NCBI RefSeq assembly: GCF_019175285.1
Contig: NC_056527.1
Coordinates: 122,479,520 to 122,543,519, forward strand
Direction of reading: 5' to 3'
DNA length: 64,000 nt
Origin: Sceloporus undulatus
Taxonomy: Eukaryota; Chordata; Lepidosauria; Squamata; Phrynosomatidae
The translations under genes were made by a program, and so were the position numbers. Under the pieces are notes generated by a model that saw nothing but the letters and a program-made list of their open reading frames with translations, was not told the DNA's origin and did not search any database. Below are positions 11,201 to 36,595 of the stretch, in pieces (the first letter of the stretch is position 1; each line of letters starts with the position of its first letter).

Positions 11201-13320
11201 CCATCCTGAAGAAACTTGGGTCTTAGCCTTTGGGGATGCTGGGGCAATTTTTCAGGATTCAGCAGCTTTATTAAAAGGGAGAGATGTCTGCAGTTGTGCT
11301 ACTTCTGTTACTGTCTTAAGTGTATTATTGGGAAAGGTTTAATGTTAGTGAAGGACAGAACATCATTTAGCCACTGGGCTAAAGCGACAGGTCTGGGTTT
11401 GGCAGCATTTGAGTGGGAGGTTTATCTGTGAAGCTCTTGTGCACCACAATGTCAGTGTTAGGAAATGGGCAGTGTAAATGTAATAAATTCAAGTCCCTTA
11501 GGGAAGTTCTTTTTACCCTTCTCTTAATCCTGTATGCAGATTAATATCTGCAAGGACACACTGTCACTTATATGTAGATGTTATGGCTGTAGTGCTTGTA
11601 CCGCAATGAAAGAGTTTGAGGGGGAGAGGAGAATTTGTAGAGCATAGCAAAATATTCCAAACGGCTTTCAGTGAGGAATAGAACAAGAGGCAAACCCAAA
11701 GAAAAAGACCAGGAAGGGCAGAGCAGGGCAAGCAAGGCAGGTGGAACTGAATCTTCTTGTCATCTGTTACAAACAGGAACGATGGAACTGAGTTTGGTGG
11801 CTCGATCTATCAAAAAGTGAGTGACAAAGTCGAAACAGGTGTAAATCTTGCTTGGACTGCTGGCAGTAATAACACTCGGTTTGGTATTGCCACCAAGTAC
11901 CAGCTGGATGATAACGCTTCTGTCTCGGTAAGAATTTTTTGCCATCTTCTGGTACATTAGAAGTTGTGCTTGAAATGGTTTTGTTGGGGTGTCACAGTAA
12001 ATTATGCTTTAGCAAGATGAGGATAATAATAATAAGCCTACCCTCTTCCCATATTTGTTGCTGCGTGACTTCAGTCGTTTCTGACTTATGGCAAGAGGTT
12101 TTGGACAGGATGCAAAGGACAAGAAAAAAGCTCTCTGTAACCTGTCCAAAGAGACATATGTGTATGTCAGCCACTAACAGAATTCTGCCCCATCTTTATT
12201 TCCATCAAGTGAAGCTAGGCCACATTGCATGTTGTGGAAATTATTTACCCATGTAGGGTAATATAAATGTGATACCCTACACTCATTATACTTTGTACTT
12301 AGGGGCAATAACATTTCACCCAATATGTTGGGAGGAGGTCCACATAAGCATCTGCCCAGCCACTACAGCTTTGCTTCATCATTATGATGGCCAAGAAGTA
12401 TAGACAGATCCTTTTCCCAGGGGAAAAAATGAAATCTCTTCTTCCATCGCATGCTCCTCTTATTTCTTTCCAGGCCAAAGTTAACAACGCCAGCCTCATT
12501 GGACTCGGCTACACTCATACCCTACGGCCTGGTATGTAGACGCTTGGATGTTTTCAACATAACATTTCCTTACTTTCATTGTATCTTGGCCTAGTGCAGA
12601 ATGGCTGTATGCAACAGAAAAGGCGAACTGTAAGCAGATTTGGGAGAAATGGAATTGTGAAACTCCGATTTAAGTACAGAATCTCGAGGGTTTGTTTTAA
12701 CAGCAGGTTTATAATTCTCAGGGCTGCAACTGTGTGTGCATTGTCTGACGAGTTCTCAAATGGATCAATGGGATTTCCAGTGAGTAGGTTGTCTGGCCAT
12801 TGTGGAGAATGGTGCACACTGCCACAGTTGGTCAGTGATCAGGTCTAAAGAAAATCCTGCCCCAAAAGCAAAGAAAGGAAAGCAAATCTATGCCTAGAGC
12901 AGTGGTGGTTCCCAAACTTTGGTCCTCCAGATGTTTTGAACTTCAGCTCCCAGAATTCCTGGCTGGGACTTCTGGGAGTTGAAGTCCAAAACACCTGGAG
13001 GACCAAAGTTTGGGAATCATTGCTCTAGGCTGGGAAACCACTTACCTAGAACAGGAACTGGGGCAGTGTGTTACCAAAGTACAAAAGGTGCAATGAACAA
13101 CAAATTCTTTTTTTGGCCATCTAACACTAATGTTTTGCACTAATGTTCCAGAGCTGTCTCCCAGCCCTGTCTGGAGTTGCTCCCTGACCCTTTTGATGGT
13201 GATCTGCTCTGTTCTCTCTTTTTGCCAGGTGTGAAGTTGAGTCTCTCAGCTCTGATTGATGGCAAGAATTTCAGTACTGGCAGCCATAAAATTGGGCTGG
13301 GATTTGAGCTCGAAGCTTAA
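5248..13320 (+). CDS. VDAC3: Voltage-dependent anion-selective channel protein 3 (VDAC3), 8 coding exons
   Basis: VDAC3 is a beta-barrel porin of the outer mitochondrial membrane that passes metabolites and ions. Coding exons are 5248-5314, 6333-6382, 9243-9395, 10340-10392, 10690-10917, 11777-11927, 12474-12531 and 13229-13320. All introns are GT-AG and the frame stays open for 283 residues, the usual VDAC1/VDAC3 length. The N-terminal helix begins [24 protein letters not shown]3-type blocks include [52 protein letters not shown] and the C-terminal [20 protein letters not shown]. These favour VDAC3 over VDAC1 and VDAC2, as does the gene neighbourhood. The N-terminus reads MAVPP as in VDAC1, not the MCNTP of human VDAC3. 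The ATG lies 5 bases inside its exon. The gene converges on IKBKB. Confidence 0.97.
6726..6944 (+). mobile_element. tRNA-headed SINE (family S1)
   Basis: The head reads GTGATTTGAGTGTTGGACTA, then a B-box-like GGTTCAAATCC. The body reads GGGTGACCTTCCGTAAGTCA and CTCTCTCAGTCTCAGAGGAA, and the tail reads ACTTGAAGACACACAGCA. The order of A/B box, body and ACA-rich tail recurs at 41613, 47828, 49788, 54617 and 56228 (+) and at 25348, 44112 and 46479 (-). It resembles the ACA-type SINEs of lizards; the subfamily name is uncertain. It lies in VDAC3 intron 2. Confidence 0.8.
7395..7490. mobile_element. Palindromic MITE fragment (GTTGGACTGCAAGTCCC type)
   Basis: TTGTTGGACTGCAAGTCCCA near the left end is mirrored by GAAGTTGCAGTCCAACAACA near the right, around a CCACTGGAATG centre. 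It is short and non-coding. Confidence 0.6.
12890..13036. mobile_element. Palindromic hAT-like MITE
   Basis: The left arm GCCTAGAGCAGTGGTGGTTC, CCAAACTTTGGTCCTCCAG is mirrored by CTGGAGGACCAAAGTTTGGG and CATTGCTCTAGGC. The element is thus nearly a full palindrome around CCTGGCTGGG. The CAGTGGT end resembles hAT termini. Relatives lie at 41945-42045 and 48060-48182. It sits in the last VDAC3 intron. Confidence 0.75.
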
Positions 13321-13346
13321 CATAAGTGTTGATGAAGTATTAGATC

Positions 13347-13352
13347 TTTATT
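13347..13352 (-). terminator. IKBKB: IKBKB polyadenylation signal candidate (minus strand)
   Basis: Minus-strand AATAAA (plus-strand TTTATT) lies about 1.03 kb past the IKBKB stop, just beyond the VDAC3 stop. It is the only canonical hexamer I see on that strand between the two stops and this point. If used, the IKBKB and VDAC3 3'UTRs overlap. Confidence 0.35.
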
Positions 13353-13747
13353 TGGAAGATGAAGGAGAACGAAAACCCCTCCCACATGTTCTGGCCTTAA
13401 AACTCTTCTGTGAAACTTCAAAAAGCGTGAACTCGATATGATATTCTTCCAAAGAATTGTTGTAACCCCAACCACTGAAGTCTGGAGAGTGCAAACCCAC
13501 CAGGAAAGGCAATACTTGAAGGCATGCATGGAAGTTGTAATGGTTGTCTACATTTCAGTTCAGTTCCTCAGTTTCTTTAAAATGTGTTCCTCAGAAGACA
13601 GCATAGCATCTGGTTAAAGGAAAAGAACCCCCCACCCCAAATCCATCTGTTACTACATCACATCCTGCATGTCCTACACCTCACGACCTTTTGTAAAACT
13701 GGTCTCTGTGCTGTAGTGAAAAAGCTTTGGTTTTGCATCAAAGTGGA

Positions 13748-13753
13748 AATAAA
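13748..13753 (+). terminator. VDAC3: VDAC3 polyadenylation signal candidate (AATAAA)
   Basis: A canonical AATAAA lies 428 bases past the VDAC3 stop. A second AATAAA at 14271-14276 would give a longer 3'UTR reaching almost to the IKBKB stop codon. Which is used cannot be told from sequence. Confidence 0.6.
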
Positions 13754-14385
13754 TCAAATCACATTTGGAACCAATTCCCTTGTATTGCCTCTGTAGCATT
13801 AATGTATGTGTTTGGGACCAAGTCCTCAAAGAACCATCGCAACAGCGTTACATGTTTCCTTTAGAGTATGTGGAGCATCGTGGTTTGTTGCACAGATGCT
13901 ACTAAAAGTTTTAAAACCATCAATCCATGAGCAAATGAAACGATGAACGTTTCACTTTCTCCAGCGGAAGGGAGTAAGCCAGGTGACTTAATAATTGTTT
14001 TCAACTGTATTTTTGGGAGGAGAGTTGTGTAAATAGCTGCTTCTATTTCACAACCATCGAGCACTTGATTCTGATGCGAGGGAATAATGGTGGTCTCATC
14101 TTCTGAAGAATTAGATTATGCTGCCCTATGTCTTGTTTCCTAGTACTAGTTAGTCCCTCTGAAGTCCGCAGATAAGAACTAAAATGCATACAAAGGCATT
14201 AGCTGGGCACCATCAGCCTTGGGACAAACAGTCTACCCCCAAAAGATACACTGGAAAGCAGATAGGGAAAAATAAAGTTTATGTACATACAGTGAACATT
14301 GTTTTCTGCGATCAGCAAGTTTATGTTTCTCATCAAGAAAATCACCTATCCATCAGCATAGAGAAAAGTTACTTGTAAATCTATT

Positions 14386-28382
<13,997 letters not shown>

Positions 28383-28744
28383 CCCTGACTACGCCAAGCC
28401 CCGGCTTCGCGGAGGGAACTAGGCCGCGGCCACCGCCGTCCCTTCCGCGCTTCTCGTCAAGAGAACGCCAACTATTGCCACTGCTACTACTAGTAGGAGT
28501 AGAGCTTATAAATGGTGGTTTCTTTCTCCTCAGGGTTATAGGCCAGGCTACTTCCGTGTTTGGAGAAAGAAGAAGGAGGGCCCGAGGGAGGGAAATGGCG
28601 GAGGAGGCCCTTAAAGGAGGAGCTTCTTCATCACACACAATAAATGGTCGGAATTACAAAAAGGATTAAAACTGGTTTCTTTTTAAAGTGGTTGTTCGTC
28701 CTCCTGAGACGCTTATTTTCGCATAAAACTATACAAAAAATATT

Positions 28745-28812
28745 ATATATGTGTACTATATATATATATATATATATGCATATATATAAGTATATATGTA
28801 TGTATACATCCA
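28745..28812. repeat. (AT)n/(TATG)n microsatellite
   Basis: TATATA runs pass into TATGTATG-like units. Confidence 0.9.
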
Positions 28813-28859
28813 GGTGTCATTAAAAGCATACACGTTTTTTGCCGGTTGAGACCAGCCCT

Positions 28860-29385
28860 TTTGAGGTTTATATTTTATTATTTATATATTATTTATTTAT
28901 ATCATAGTATTAATATTTGTATTATATGACATTTCTATTTGTTATATTTATATCATATGTATATTATATTTAGATTATTATTGTTAATAATAATATATTT
29001 ATATTATCTTATTAATATTTATATTATCTTATTAATATTTAATATGTTTATTATATTATGGTACATTTATTATGTTTATATTATAGTATTAATATTTATT
29101 ATATTTATTCTATTTATATTATAGTATTAATATTTATTATATTTATTATATTATGGTTCATTTATTATATTTATATTTATATTATAGTATTAATATTTAT
29201 TTTTATTATATTTATCATTTATTATGTTAGATTTATTACATTTATAGCATTTTACATTATAGTAATAATATTAATATTTATTATATTTATAAATTATTCT
29301 ATTTATATTCTATTATAGTATTAATATTTATATTATATTATTTATTTAGATTTTATTATTTATTTGTTTATATTTTATTGTTCTT
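28860..29385. repeat. Long AT-only low-complexity tract
   Basis: About 525 bases are almost wholly A and T, built from TATTTATATTAT-like units with a recurring TATAGTATTAATATTTATTA of irregular 60-90 base spacing. It looks like a decayed AT-rich satellite or expanded microsatellite. Frames here translate to long I/Y/F/L strings and are not genes. Confidence 0.9.
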
Positions 29386-29571
29386 CTCAATGCTCCTCAA
29401 TGAATCGCAGGATAACCATGGCATGATCTAGCCATGCGAGGGCAGCATCTTCTCTCTCCATTTTAGAGATGCGTAGACTGACTGTTAGGGATTTGTTTTA
29501 AAATCCTTTGGCTTGAGACCAAAAAATAATATTTCTTCTCATTCTCCTCTTCTTCCTTCCATCTTTACAGA

Positions 29572-29614
29572 ACCGAAAACGAGACCAAAGAACCGAAGAT
29601 CCATCGTTGGCCAG
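29572..29614 (+). other. Candidate noncoding exon, plus strand
   Basis: A good acceptor (TTCCATCTTTACAG) and donor (CAG then GTATAG) frame 43 bases. It lies about 1 kb upstream of the IKBKB promoter in divergent orientation, so it could belong to a divergent noncoding transcript. Splice motifs alone are weak evidence. Confidence 0.2.
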
Positions 29615-30329
29615 GTATAGGATGCCAAAATGAACCGGAGGCTGCCTTAGGGCTGCCTGTTGCCCATTCTGACTTCAAAACATTGGACCTTTGGGTGTTT
29701 TTTGCTGTAATGGATTAAACACAGCTGGACGTCTCAACGTTTCCAAATTCACTACACAGATGCATAAAACATCCTCCGGAAAGCAGATGCCTTCGCATGG
29801 CTATCCTGTGTTCTGGATTTTCCAATGTAAAACCAAACAGATGTCCAGAGGGGGAATCACAGCTTTCTGCAGCCTCACCCACTCCTTCACACTTGGTAAA
29901 ATATCCCTTTCCATGCCCTAATAATGTGCCAGGCAGACAAAGAGTCTGGTTGTTGCATTGGCATTGCCTACAAAACCAATAAATCACTTTTCCCCAAGAA
30001 TTAGACTCAGTGAGTTTTGTCATTCCCAAAGCCTAATAAATCAACCGTCACATGGCTTTATATGCCACTCCATGCTGTAGGTCTATTGTCTCTTTTCTAG
30101 ATACTGGGGCAAGGATCTTGCAATAATAATAACTTAATTAAATTAAATCATATTTGGCAATGTTTCCCAGAGATGGCATGTGACTCATGGGCTATTAAAC
30201 TTCCCTAGAAATCCAGCTTCTAACTCTTGGGAGACATAATAAGTAGGCCATGTGCATTCCCTATTTTCTTCAGAATTTCTTTCTCAGAAATATCTTTGAA
30301 GAATTTATTTTCCTATCTTTTTGTTTAGG

Positions 30330-30640
30330 AAAGACAAGCCGGTGGGTCCTAGAGCAAACCAAGCCTGAGCTCTCCCTAGAAGCCAAGATGACTAAGCTGA
30401 GATGGTCATACTTTGGACAGATCATGAGAAGAAAGGGCTTCCTAGAAAAGAATAATGCTTGATGAAAAGAAGAAGGCAGTAGGAAAAGAAGAAGACCTCA
30501 TTCCAGATGGATCAATTAAATCAAGGAAGCCATGGCTGCCCTCAGTTTGCAGGACCTGAGCAGGGCAGTCGATGACAAGGTGCCTTGGAAGTCTCTCATA
30601 GGTTTGCTATAAGTTGAAGCCGACTTGACAAAAGTTAAAT
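30330..30640 (+). mobile_element. LINE-derived repeat (family R1), intergenic copy
   Basis: A protein-like stretch TKLRWSYFGQIMRRKG resembles the RWxGHVxRM block near the C-terminus of many LINE reverse transcriptases. It is followed by CAGTTTGCAGGACCTGAGCA, GGCAGTCGATGACAAGG and an AAGTTGAAGCCGACTTGACA tail. A related copy is at 20440-20670. Confidence 0.65.
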
Positions 30641-30689
30641 ACAATCACACAGCTCCACACATCAGTTATTCCTAAAGGGATTTGTGATG

Positions 30690-30971
30690 CTCCCTTATAA
30701 ACCCAATAAGAGACCACAAAGGCCATCCAGTCCAATCCCATTCTGTCATAGAGGAACTCTCAAAGCATACCTGACAATGGCCATCCAGCCTCTCCTTAAA
30801 GACCTCCAAGGAAGGAGACTCCAAAACAGCATATTCCACTGTCGAACAGCCCTTACTGTCAGGAAGTTCCTCCTAATATTGAGGTGGAATCTCTTTTACT
30901 GCAGCTTGCATCCATTGTTCTGGGTCCTAGCCTCTGGAGCAGCAGAAAACAATCCCTTGGGGTCTCTTCCA

Positions 30972-30975
<4 letters not shown>
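30690..30975 (-). mobile_element. CR1 LINE 3' region, antisense
   Basis: The plus strand reads CATCCAGTCCAATCCCATTC, AATGGCCATCCAGCCTCTCC, CAGGAAGTTCCTCCTAAT and CAGCTTGCATCCATTGTTCT. These are antisense CR1 3'-end landmarks, matching the sense copy at 55196-55827 in reverse. Truncated and non-coding. Confidence 0.8.
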
Positions 30976-31015
<40 letters not shown>

Positions 31016-31105
31016 GCTTTATTTATATAATGCTGTAGATTTATATAGCGCTGTAGAATTCTATGATTCTATGGATGGATGGATGGATGGATGGATGGAT
31101 GGATG
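30975..31105. repeat. (ATT)n and (GGAT)n microsatellites
   Basis: About 13 ATT units (30975-31014) are followed by the GCTTTATTTATATAATGCTGTA block, then about nine GGAT units (31070-31104). Confidence 0.95.
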
Positions 31106-32161
31106 CGGAAAGTGTGAGATGGCTCCCATCCATTCCACTTTTGGCTCCAGATCCTCCACTCGTGGCATACAGCCTTTCATCCGGTTACCCCTGAAATAAT
31201 GTGGTCCTTCATGGTCATCCTGGGAGAAGGTCCCTGAGCCCCACTGTAGCCCTTCTCCCAAATGGATGGGCTGGTATCCCTTTGGTCTTGTTCTCTATCC
31301 ATCTTCCTAGCATATCTACATTCTTGGGAAGGGGTTACAAAACCACAGATGCCTCTGTTACATCATCCAATAGGCATGTCCAGGCAGGTCAACGAACACG
31401 GCTTGACTTCCACTTCTCTCCCCCAGGAATCCCAGGAATTTCTCTAAAGAACTGAGTTGATGACAACCTGAAAAGAAAAAGGACGACCTTTGGCTCCAGC
31501 AGGCGTTGGCAGGATCTCCACAAGGGTGATACTGAAATGCCTCCGAAACCTGGCAGAAGCATGAAGCGAAGAAGGGGAAAGGTGTCTTCCTGGGAAATCA
31601 CTTCCACCATACCCAGCATATTTTCGATACCTCCCTAAGAAGGAAGGAATGTGAGATGCAGAATGAAAAGAGTGGTGCATTTCTGTTGTTAGTAACCCCG
31701 TACGTCATGGGCGTCTCTTTGGTTATGGGTGAGTAGTAACTTAATTGGGGCGGAAGGCCATCTGCAAGCAGGGTGGGACAAGAAGCCTGCCGATAAGAAG
31801 GATGACCCATCCAATTGCATCAGTATTTTAGGATGTCCAGAGCTGCGTTCGCTGAGATGGCACAAAGGTTACGCCAACAGCTGTGCCCTCAGGAAACTGT
31901 GCCTAGTTCCTTCCCTCCCAACCCAGTTCAAATGATTGCACTGACTTTGTGATACTTCGACAACGCATGACAACTCATGGCCCCTGTCTCCAAATGTTCT
32001 GCTATAGGAACATCACTTGCCTGTACAAGGTTTTATCTTCCTGTAGGTGAAATCACAATGCTTTGTCTGAGCTCATCATAAAACTAGAATAGTTAAGGAC
32101 TATAACACACGACATGGATAAGAATTTCTCAATTGCTGGTGGATGAGTCTACAGACCAGAC

Positions 32162-32520
32162 TACAATGGACTCTTCACGCTCGCTGGATTAGGGGCACAG
32201 GACCCCCATGAAAGTGGGAAAACTACAAATAATAAAACACTATTTATTTATTTTTTACTTGAGAGACTAGAAAACTCTAGGTCTTCCAGGGCAACTCTAT
32301 GGTCAACATCTGCCAGAAGCTGGCCATAGAATTGCACTGGAGGACCTACAAATGCTTAGGCAAGTGTTCTCTCTAGGAATCTCTAGGTCCTTCAGTGTTA
32401 CTTTTGTTGGCAGTTGACCACAGAGTCATGCTGGAGGACCTAGAGATTCCTAACAAGACCATATTAATCAAATATATGATCCACAGAAGTCAAAGCTGCA
32501 AATGTGGAGGGCTGACTGTA
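32162..32520. mobile_element. Tigger-like MITE, copy 2
   Basis: Homologous to 1105-1450. The right end is CAAAGCTGCAAATGTGGAGG followed by GCTGACTGTA, a Tigger-type terminus next to TA. About 360 bp, non-coding. Confidence 0.7.
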
Positions 32521-32797
32521 TACAGTGAACCCTTGATACCTGATAGGGTTTGTTTCCAGGATCCACTGTGGATACCAAAATCTGTGGATGCTCAAGTCCC
32601 ATTATATACAATGGGATAATAAACTGGTGTCCCTTATGGCAAAATCAAGGTTCACATTTGAAATTTATTGTGTGTGAATATATTCAAGCCATGGATGGTT
32701 GGATCTGTATCTAATGGGACTTGAGTATCCACGGATTCTGGTATCCATTGGAGAGGTCTTGGAACCAAACCCCAGCAGATCCCAAGGGCCTAATGTA
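32521..32797. mobile_element. Second Tigger-like MITE abutting the first
   Basis: It starts TACAGTGAACCCTTGATACC and ends with CCAAGGGCCTAATGTA. Inner arms GGATGCTCAAGTCCCATT and AATGGGACTTGAGTATCC are mirrored, showing long terminal inverted repeats. It begins at the very base where the previous MITE ends. Confidence 0.75.
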
Positions 32798-33461
32798 GTG
32801 TGTTTTGACATATCCTAAATTGTCTTGAGACTCATATTGGGAGAACAGCAGGATATAAATTAAATATTTTCACTGAGTGTCTAATAACAGCTTAGAGGCC
32901 AACTTAGATTGGGAAAATAGATCAAGACGTCAAGCTCTCTCTCCTAGTTGCCCCTTTTCCAATCACAATTGGAGTCCCATTTACCTGCTTTCAGATAAGA
33001 ACAAAATGTCGGGAGACTTGACCACACAACCCTTGCGACGCATGTTGTTTGGTTCTTGTGGACCTATTTTGTGTCAAAAGGCTTGCGTTAATCATGGGGA
33101 GGTTTTTCTCTTTGATGGCTTGAACAAGCAGCAGTCAATGGGAAAGCACAAGGGTCTGCGGTCTTATCGCTCCAGAGCAGTCTTTGCTTTCACAAGAGCA
33201 GGAAGGCTCCCACCTTGTTTCCAGCTGTGATTTTTATTCATTCTCTTCAATGTTGAACAATTAGGCAAGCGCTTTATTATGGGAACCATCTCTATTGCAG
33301 TGTGAGCCAACAACAATGTAGAGCTCAGCTGTAGCCCCAAATACAGTACAGTGAGTATCCCAAGACCCCTCCAAAAATATACCAGAAGAAGTTGAAGTCA
33401 AGAGCTAGTCAAGATCCAGTTCACCTGGCATCATCCAGAAGATATACGTATTTGTAAATAT

Positions 33462-33955
33462 AGGTGCCAGGATAGTGCAGTGGGTTGAGTATTGGACTCG
33501 TATTTCAGAAGATCGGGCTCCAAATCCCTGTTCAGGTACGGAAGGCCAATGGTGAACCTTGTCCAAATGCACCCTCTCAGACTTATTAAATAATAGAGAT
33601 GATCAGACAAGGGGAAAAAGCTGGGAATAAAAGGCATACTCCTGACTTAATTGTGCGATCATGCGAAAGATTTTCAGACAATGTCACATTCATCCAGGAT
33701 TGATTCCATGAAGATCCAGGAATGCTCCAGCATCAAACCATTCCTGGGACTTAGAGAGAGGCAATGGCAAACCTCCTCTGAAGAAATCTTGCCAAGAAGA
33801 CACTAGGTTCACAATTCTGGGGCCAGCTTGATGTATTGGTTTTAATAATAATCATAATAATTTTAGCCCACCTCTCCCTGCAGATCGAGGCAGGTATTGG
33901 ACTCTGGAAGACCAGGGTTCAAATCCTGGCTCAGCCGTGGAAACCCAAGTCTCTC
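33462..33955 (+). mobile_element. Broken S1-type SINE copies with an inserted tail fragment
   Basis: SINE heads at about 33462 (GTGCAGTGGGTTGAGTATTG) and 33826-33955 (TATTGGACTCTGGAAGACC, GGGTTCAAATCC), plus a body piece near 33752-33812. The second head is split by an AATAATAAT and TTAGCCCACCTCTCCCTGC block, which looks like the antisense tail of another element. Confidence 0.6.
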
Positions 33956-34622
33956 CTCCTCATTGCCCTAACCATCGCCTCACCGGAATGACAGGAAACC
34001 TGATTCATTCCAGATCTTTTTTGTTATTATCTGAACAGCAATTTTCATGCAAAAATAAACCTCCCAAAAGCCGATCATTTGCTCATCCAAGGAAGCGAGG
34101 GAAAGAGAAACCCTTGTCATCAGGAAAAAGCTGTAATGTCCAGAGATGAGAATGCCAACCATTTGGCTTTGGCCAGGAAGAAACCTTGGAGGACCTCCAA
34201 AGCCAATAGAGTTTTCCCTTCATGTGCGCCTCTCCAAAGTTTGTTACCCGCGTCACCTCTAGGCCTTATCACAACATCGCCATTTAAGTCATAAAGCAAT
34301 GCTTTGGGAAAACAGACAGTGTTGCAGAACCTAGCTATGGAAAATCCAATGGAGAATAATGTCACTTCTGGACTCCACCAGAATCATAACTGGACAAAGG
34401 ATAAACTTAACTGCAAAGGAGAAATTGTGTAGGAAAACCCCAAAATGTTGCTGACATAAAAGGACAGCCGCAAACAGAAAGAGAGAGAGATTTCCATTTC
34501 CTCTTACTTTTAATAATGCTTTAGAAAACAGTGAAGAGTTAAAACAAACACTCTTTCCGTTGGATTAAAAATGTAAACACCTTTTTAGAAATACAAATAA
34601 AAATGGCTGAAGCAGGGTTGAC

Positions 34623-34623
34623 A

Positions 34624-34662
<39 letters not shown>
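34623..34662. repeat. (AAT)n microsatellite
   Basis: About 13 AAT units. Confidence 0.95.
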
Positions 34663-34663
<1 letters not shown>

Positions 34664-34938
34664 TGCCAAATTGGGGTAGTTGGAGGATATGCCAGCCTCT
34701 CTCTTTATATACAGCTCTTTATATACAGAATACAGCCTATTCTGCCCAGTTATTTACATTTTGGGATTTCGTTCAATATTACAAAGAGACACTGGACAAT
34801 ATTTCCTTGCGCGAGTCCTTTTTAAAACATATTATTTTTATTAGCATATAAAACATCAAAATAAAATCCAAGTACTGTACCAGATAGTTTTGTCACCGTT
34901 CGCATCCCAAATCTCCAACCTAAGCATAACAAACAGTA

Positions 34939-34962
34939 CATATATATATATATATATATGTA
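34939..34962. repeat. (AT)n microsatellite
   Basis: About ten TA units. A short TG run lies further right, near 35068-35083. Confidence 0.85.
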
Positions 34963-35149
34963 CAATAGTATGTGATATCAGGGGAAAATAGCATTAATAA
35001 TTACTAATATTTGCACTGTAGAACGGTTAATATATTTGTTAACTGCCTCCTCAGTTATAGTAGATATTTGTGTGTGTGTGTGTTTTAAGATTATATTTTA
35101 CTTGGATTATAGTCTTTTATTCATAATGCAATCGCCTTGTCGGTATGCC

Positions 35150-35255
35150 AAGAGATTTTACAGACTAACATGGCTATATCTTTGAATTCTACTGTAATAG
35201 CTTAATAATAATAATAATAATGCTTTATTTATATAGGGCTGTAGATTTACAACAA
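35150..35255. repeat. P1 palindrome end plus (AAT)n-linked block
   Basis: TTTACAGACTAACATGGCTA is the outer end of family P1. It is followed by (AAT)n and GCTTTATTTATATAGGGCTG. Confidence 0.65.
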
Positions 35256-35798
35256 TTGCCTAACTTTAAACGCATGGAGCTGTTTAATATTTAGGGTATT
35301 TTTGCATTTACTCTCCTGGGTGTGTTTTCTCAGCATTACATGATCATCATTACTGCATTTTCTGGCTGCACTTCTGCAGTAATATTTCCATAAAACAAGA
35401 GAGAGTAAGCCTTTTTGCAAATGCACATTAGTCACTTTCTAGCAATGAGTTTCATCATGACAAAATGACAAAATACAGTTTCCAGGACTTAATCTAGACA
35501 AATATATGAGAGCCACATAATCTAATCTTGTTGGTAATGTTTCCAGAAGACGCTGTTCCTTGCAGCCAACGGATGACATCAAGACCTTTTTAATCTATCG
35601 TGCCACATGTTATCTAAGGATGACATTTCCATGGAAGATGGAAATACAGATGAAGGCATCATTGGCGCTCCCTCCGAGGCACGCCGAGTCCCACCTCCAA
35701 CTACAAATCCCTGGATTTTGGAGGACAGAGTCGTGAGATTTAAAGTGGTATAAAGCGGATAGAACTGTGCCATGTGGGTTCGGTTATTTGTTTCTTTA

Positions 35799-35953
35799 GG
35801 GTGCATCTACACTGTGGAAATAATGCAGTTTTGATGCCATTTTATCTGCCATGGCTCCATCCTACAGGATCCTGGGATTTTTAGTTTGTGGAGGAACCCG
35901 CACTCTTTGGCAGAGAAAGCTTTTAAAACGACAAATCCCAGAATCCCATAGGA
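35799..35953. mobile_element. MITE fragment (family P2)
   Basis: The copy begins GGTGCATCTACACTGTGGAA, then AATGCAGTTTTGATGCCATT, and has the GACAAATCCCAGAATCC block of the mirrored arm. Fuller copies at 39216-39439 and 51983-52215. Confidence 0.75.
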
Positions 35954-36006
35954 GCAGGTCCCTTTCTTAGTAAACAATTGGGCAGGATATACTGTATATA
36001 AAGAGC

Positions 36007-36009
36007 TGC

Positions 36010-36068
<59 letters not shown>
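36007..36068. repeat. (AT)n(AG)n microsatellite
   Basis: About 13 TA units followed by about 17 GA units. Confidence 0.95.
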
Positions 36069-36071
<3 letters not shown>

Positions 36072-36269
36072 TAGCATATCCTCCAACTGCCCCAATTTTG
36101 GCATCCTCTCTTGTGCCACAACTTTTCTGTTGCTTTTAAAATACTCCAGTTTCTTTCTTCTCCTCCTACTTTCCCCCTTTTGTCCTCGTCTTATTTCAAT
36201 TGCAGCAAACTAAATTCAAAAATGCAAAAGTAGTTAGCACTGAATAAACTTAGAAGAGAGGAAGCAGTG

Positions 36270-36595
36270 GATTCCTGTCCTCCCCAGTAATCTCAGGCAA
36301 AACCAAACTGCTGCACTGTCTGTTAAAATTGGTGTCAAACTGCATTTGTTTCTACAGTGTAAATGCATCTAGGAGCATCCATTTTGAAAGCAAAGCATGG
36401 AGCAAAAGCCCAGGGCCAAGCTCCACTCTCAGACTATGGGAGATATCTGCACATTTGGAGTCTCATGATGAAAACACAGCAGACCATGAGTCTTTTAATC
36501 TGGTATTACTGTTGCCTATTCTTAATACTGAGCTGGGGCAGTTAAAGTGGTCTCAAACTGGATTATTTCTGCAATGTGTTTTGGACCATTATTGT
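36270..36595. mobile_element. Two P2-type MITE ends
   Basis: Terminal pieces at about 36330-36375 (GTGTCAAACTGCATTTGTTT, CTACAGTGTAAATGCATC) and 36530-36590 (GTCTCAAACTGGATTATTTC, TGCAATGTGTTTTGGACC). Both are right-end fragments of the P2 palindrome. Confidence 0.6.

Noticed and set aside
5248-13320. VDAC1 or VDAC2 as identity of the porin
   Set aside because: The N-terminus is VDAC1-like, but [39 protein letters not shown] and the IKBKB-PLAT-AP3M2 neighbourhood all point to VDAC3. VDAC2's longer N-terminus is absent.
30684-31199. 171-codon plus-strand open frame
   Set aside because: Made of an antisense CR1 end, an (ATT)n run read as poly-Ile and a (GGAT)n run.
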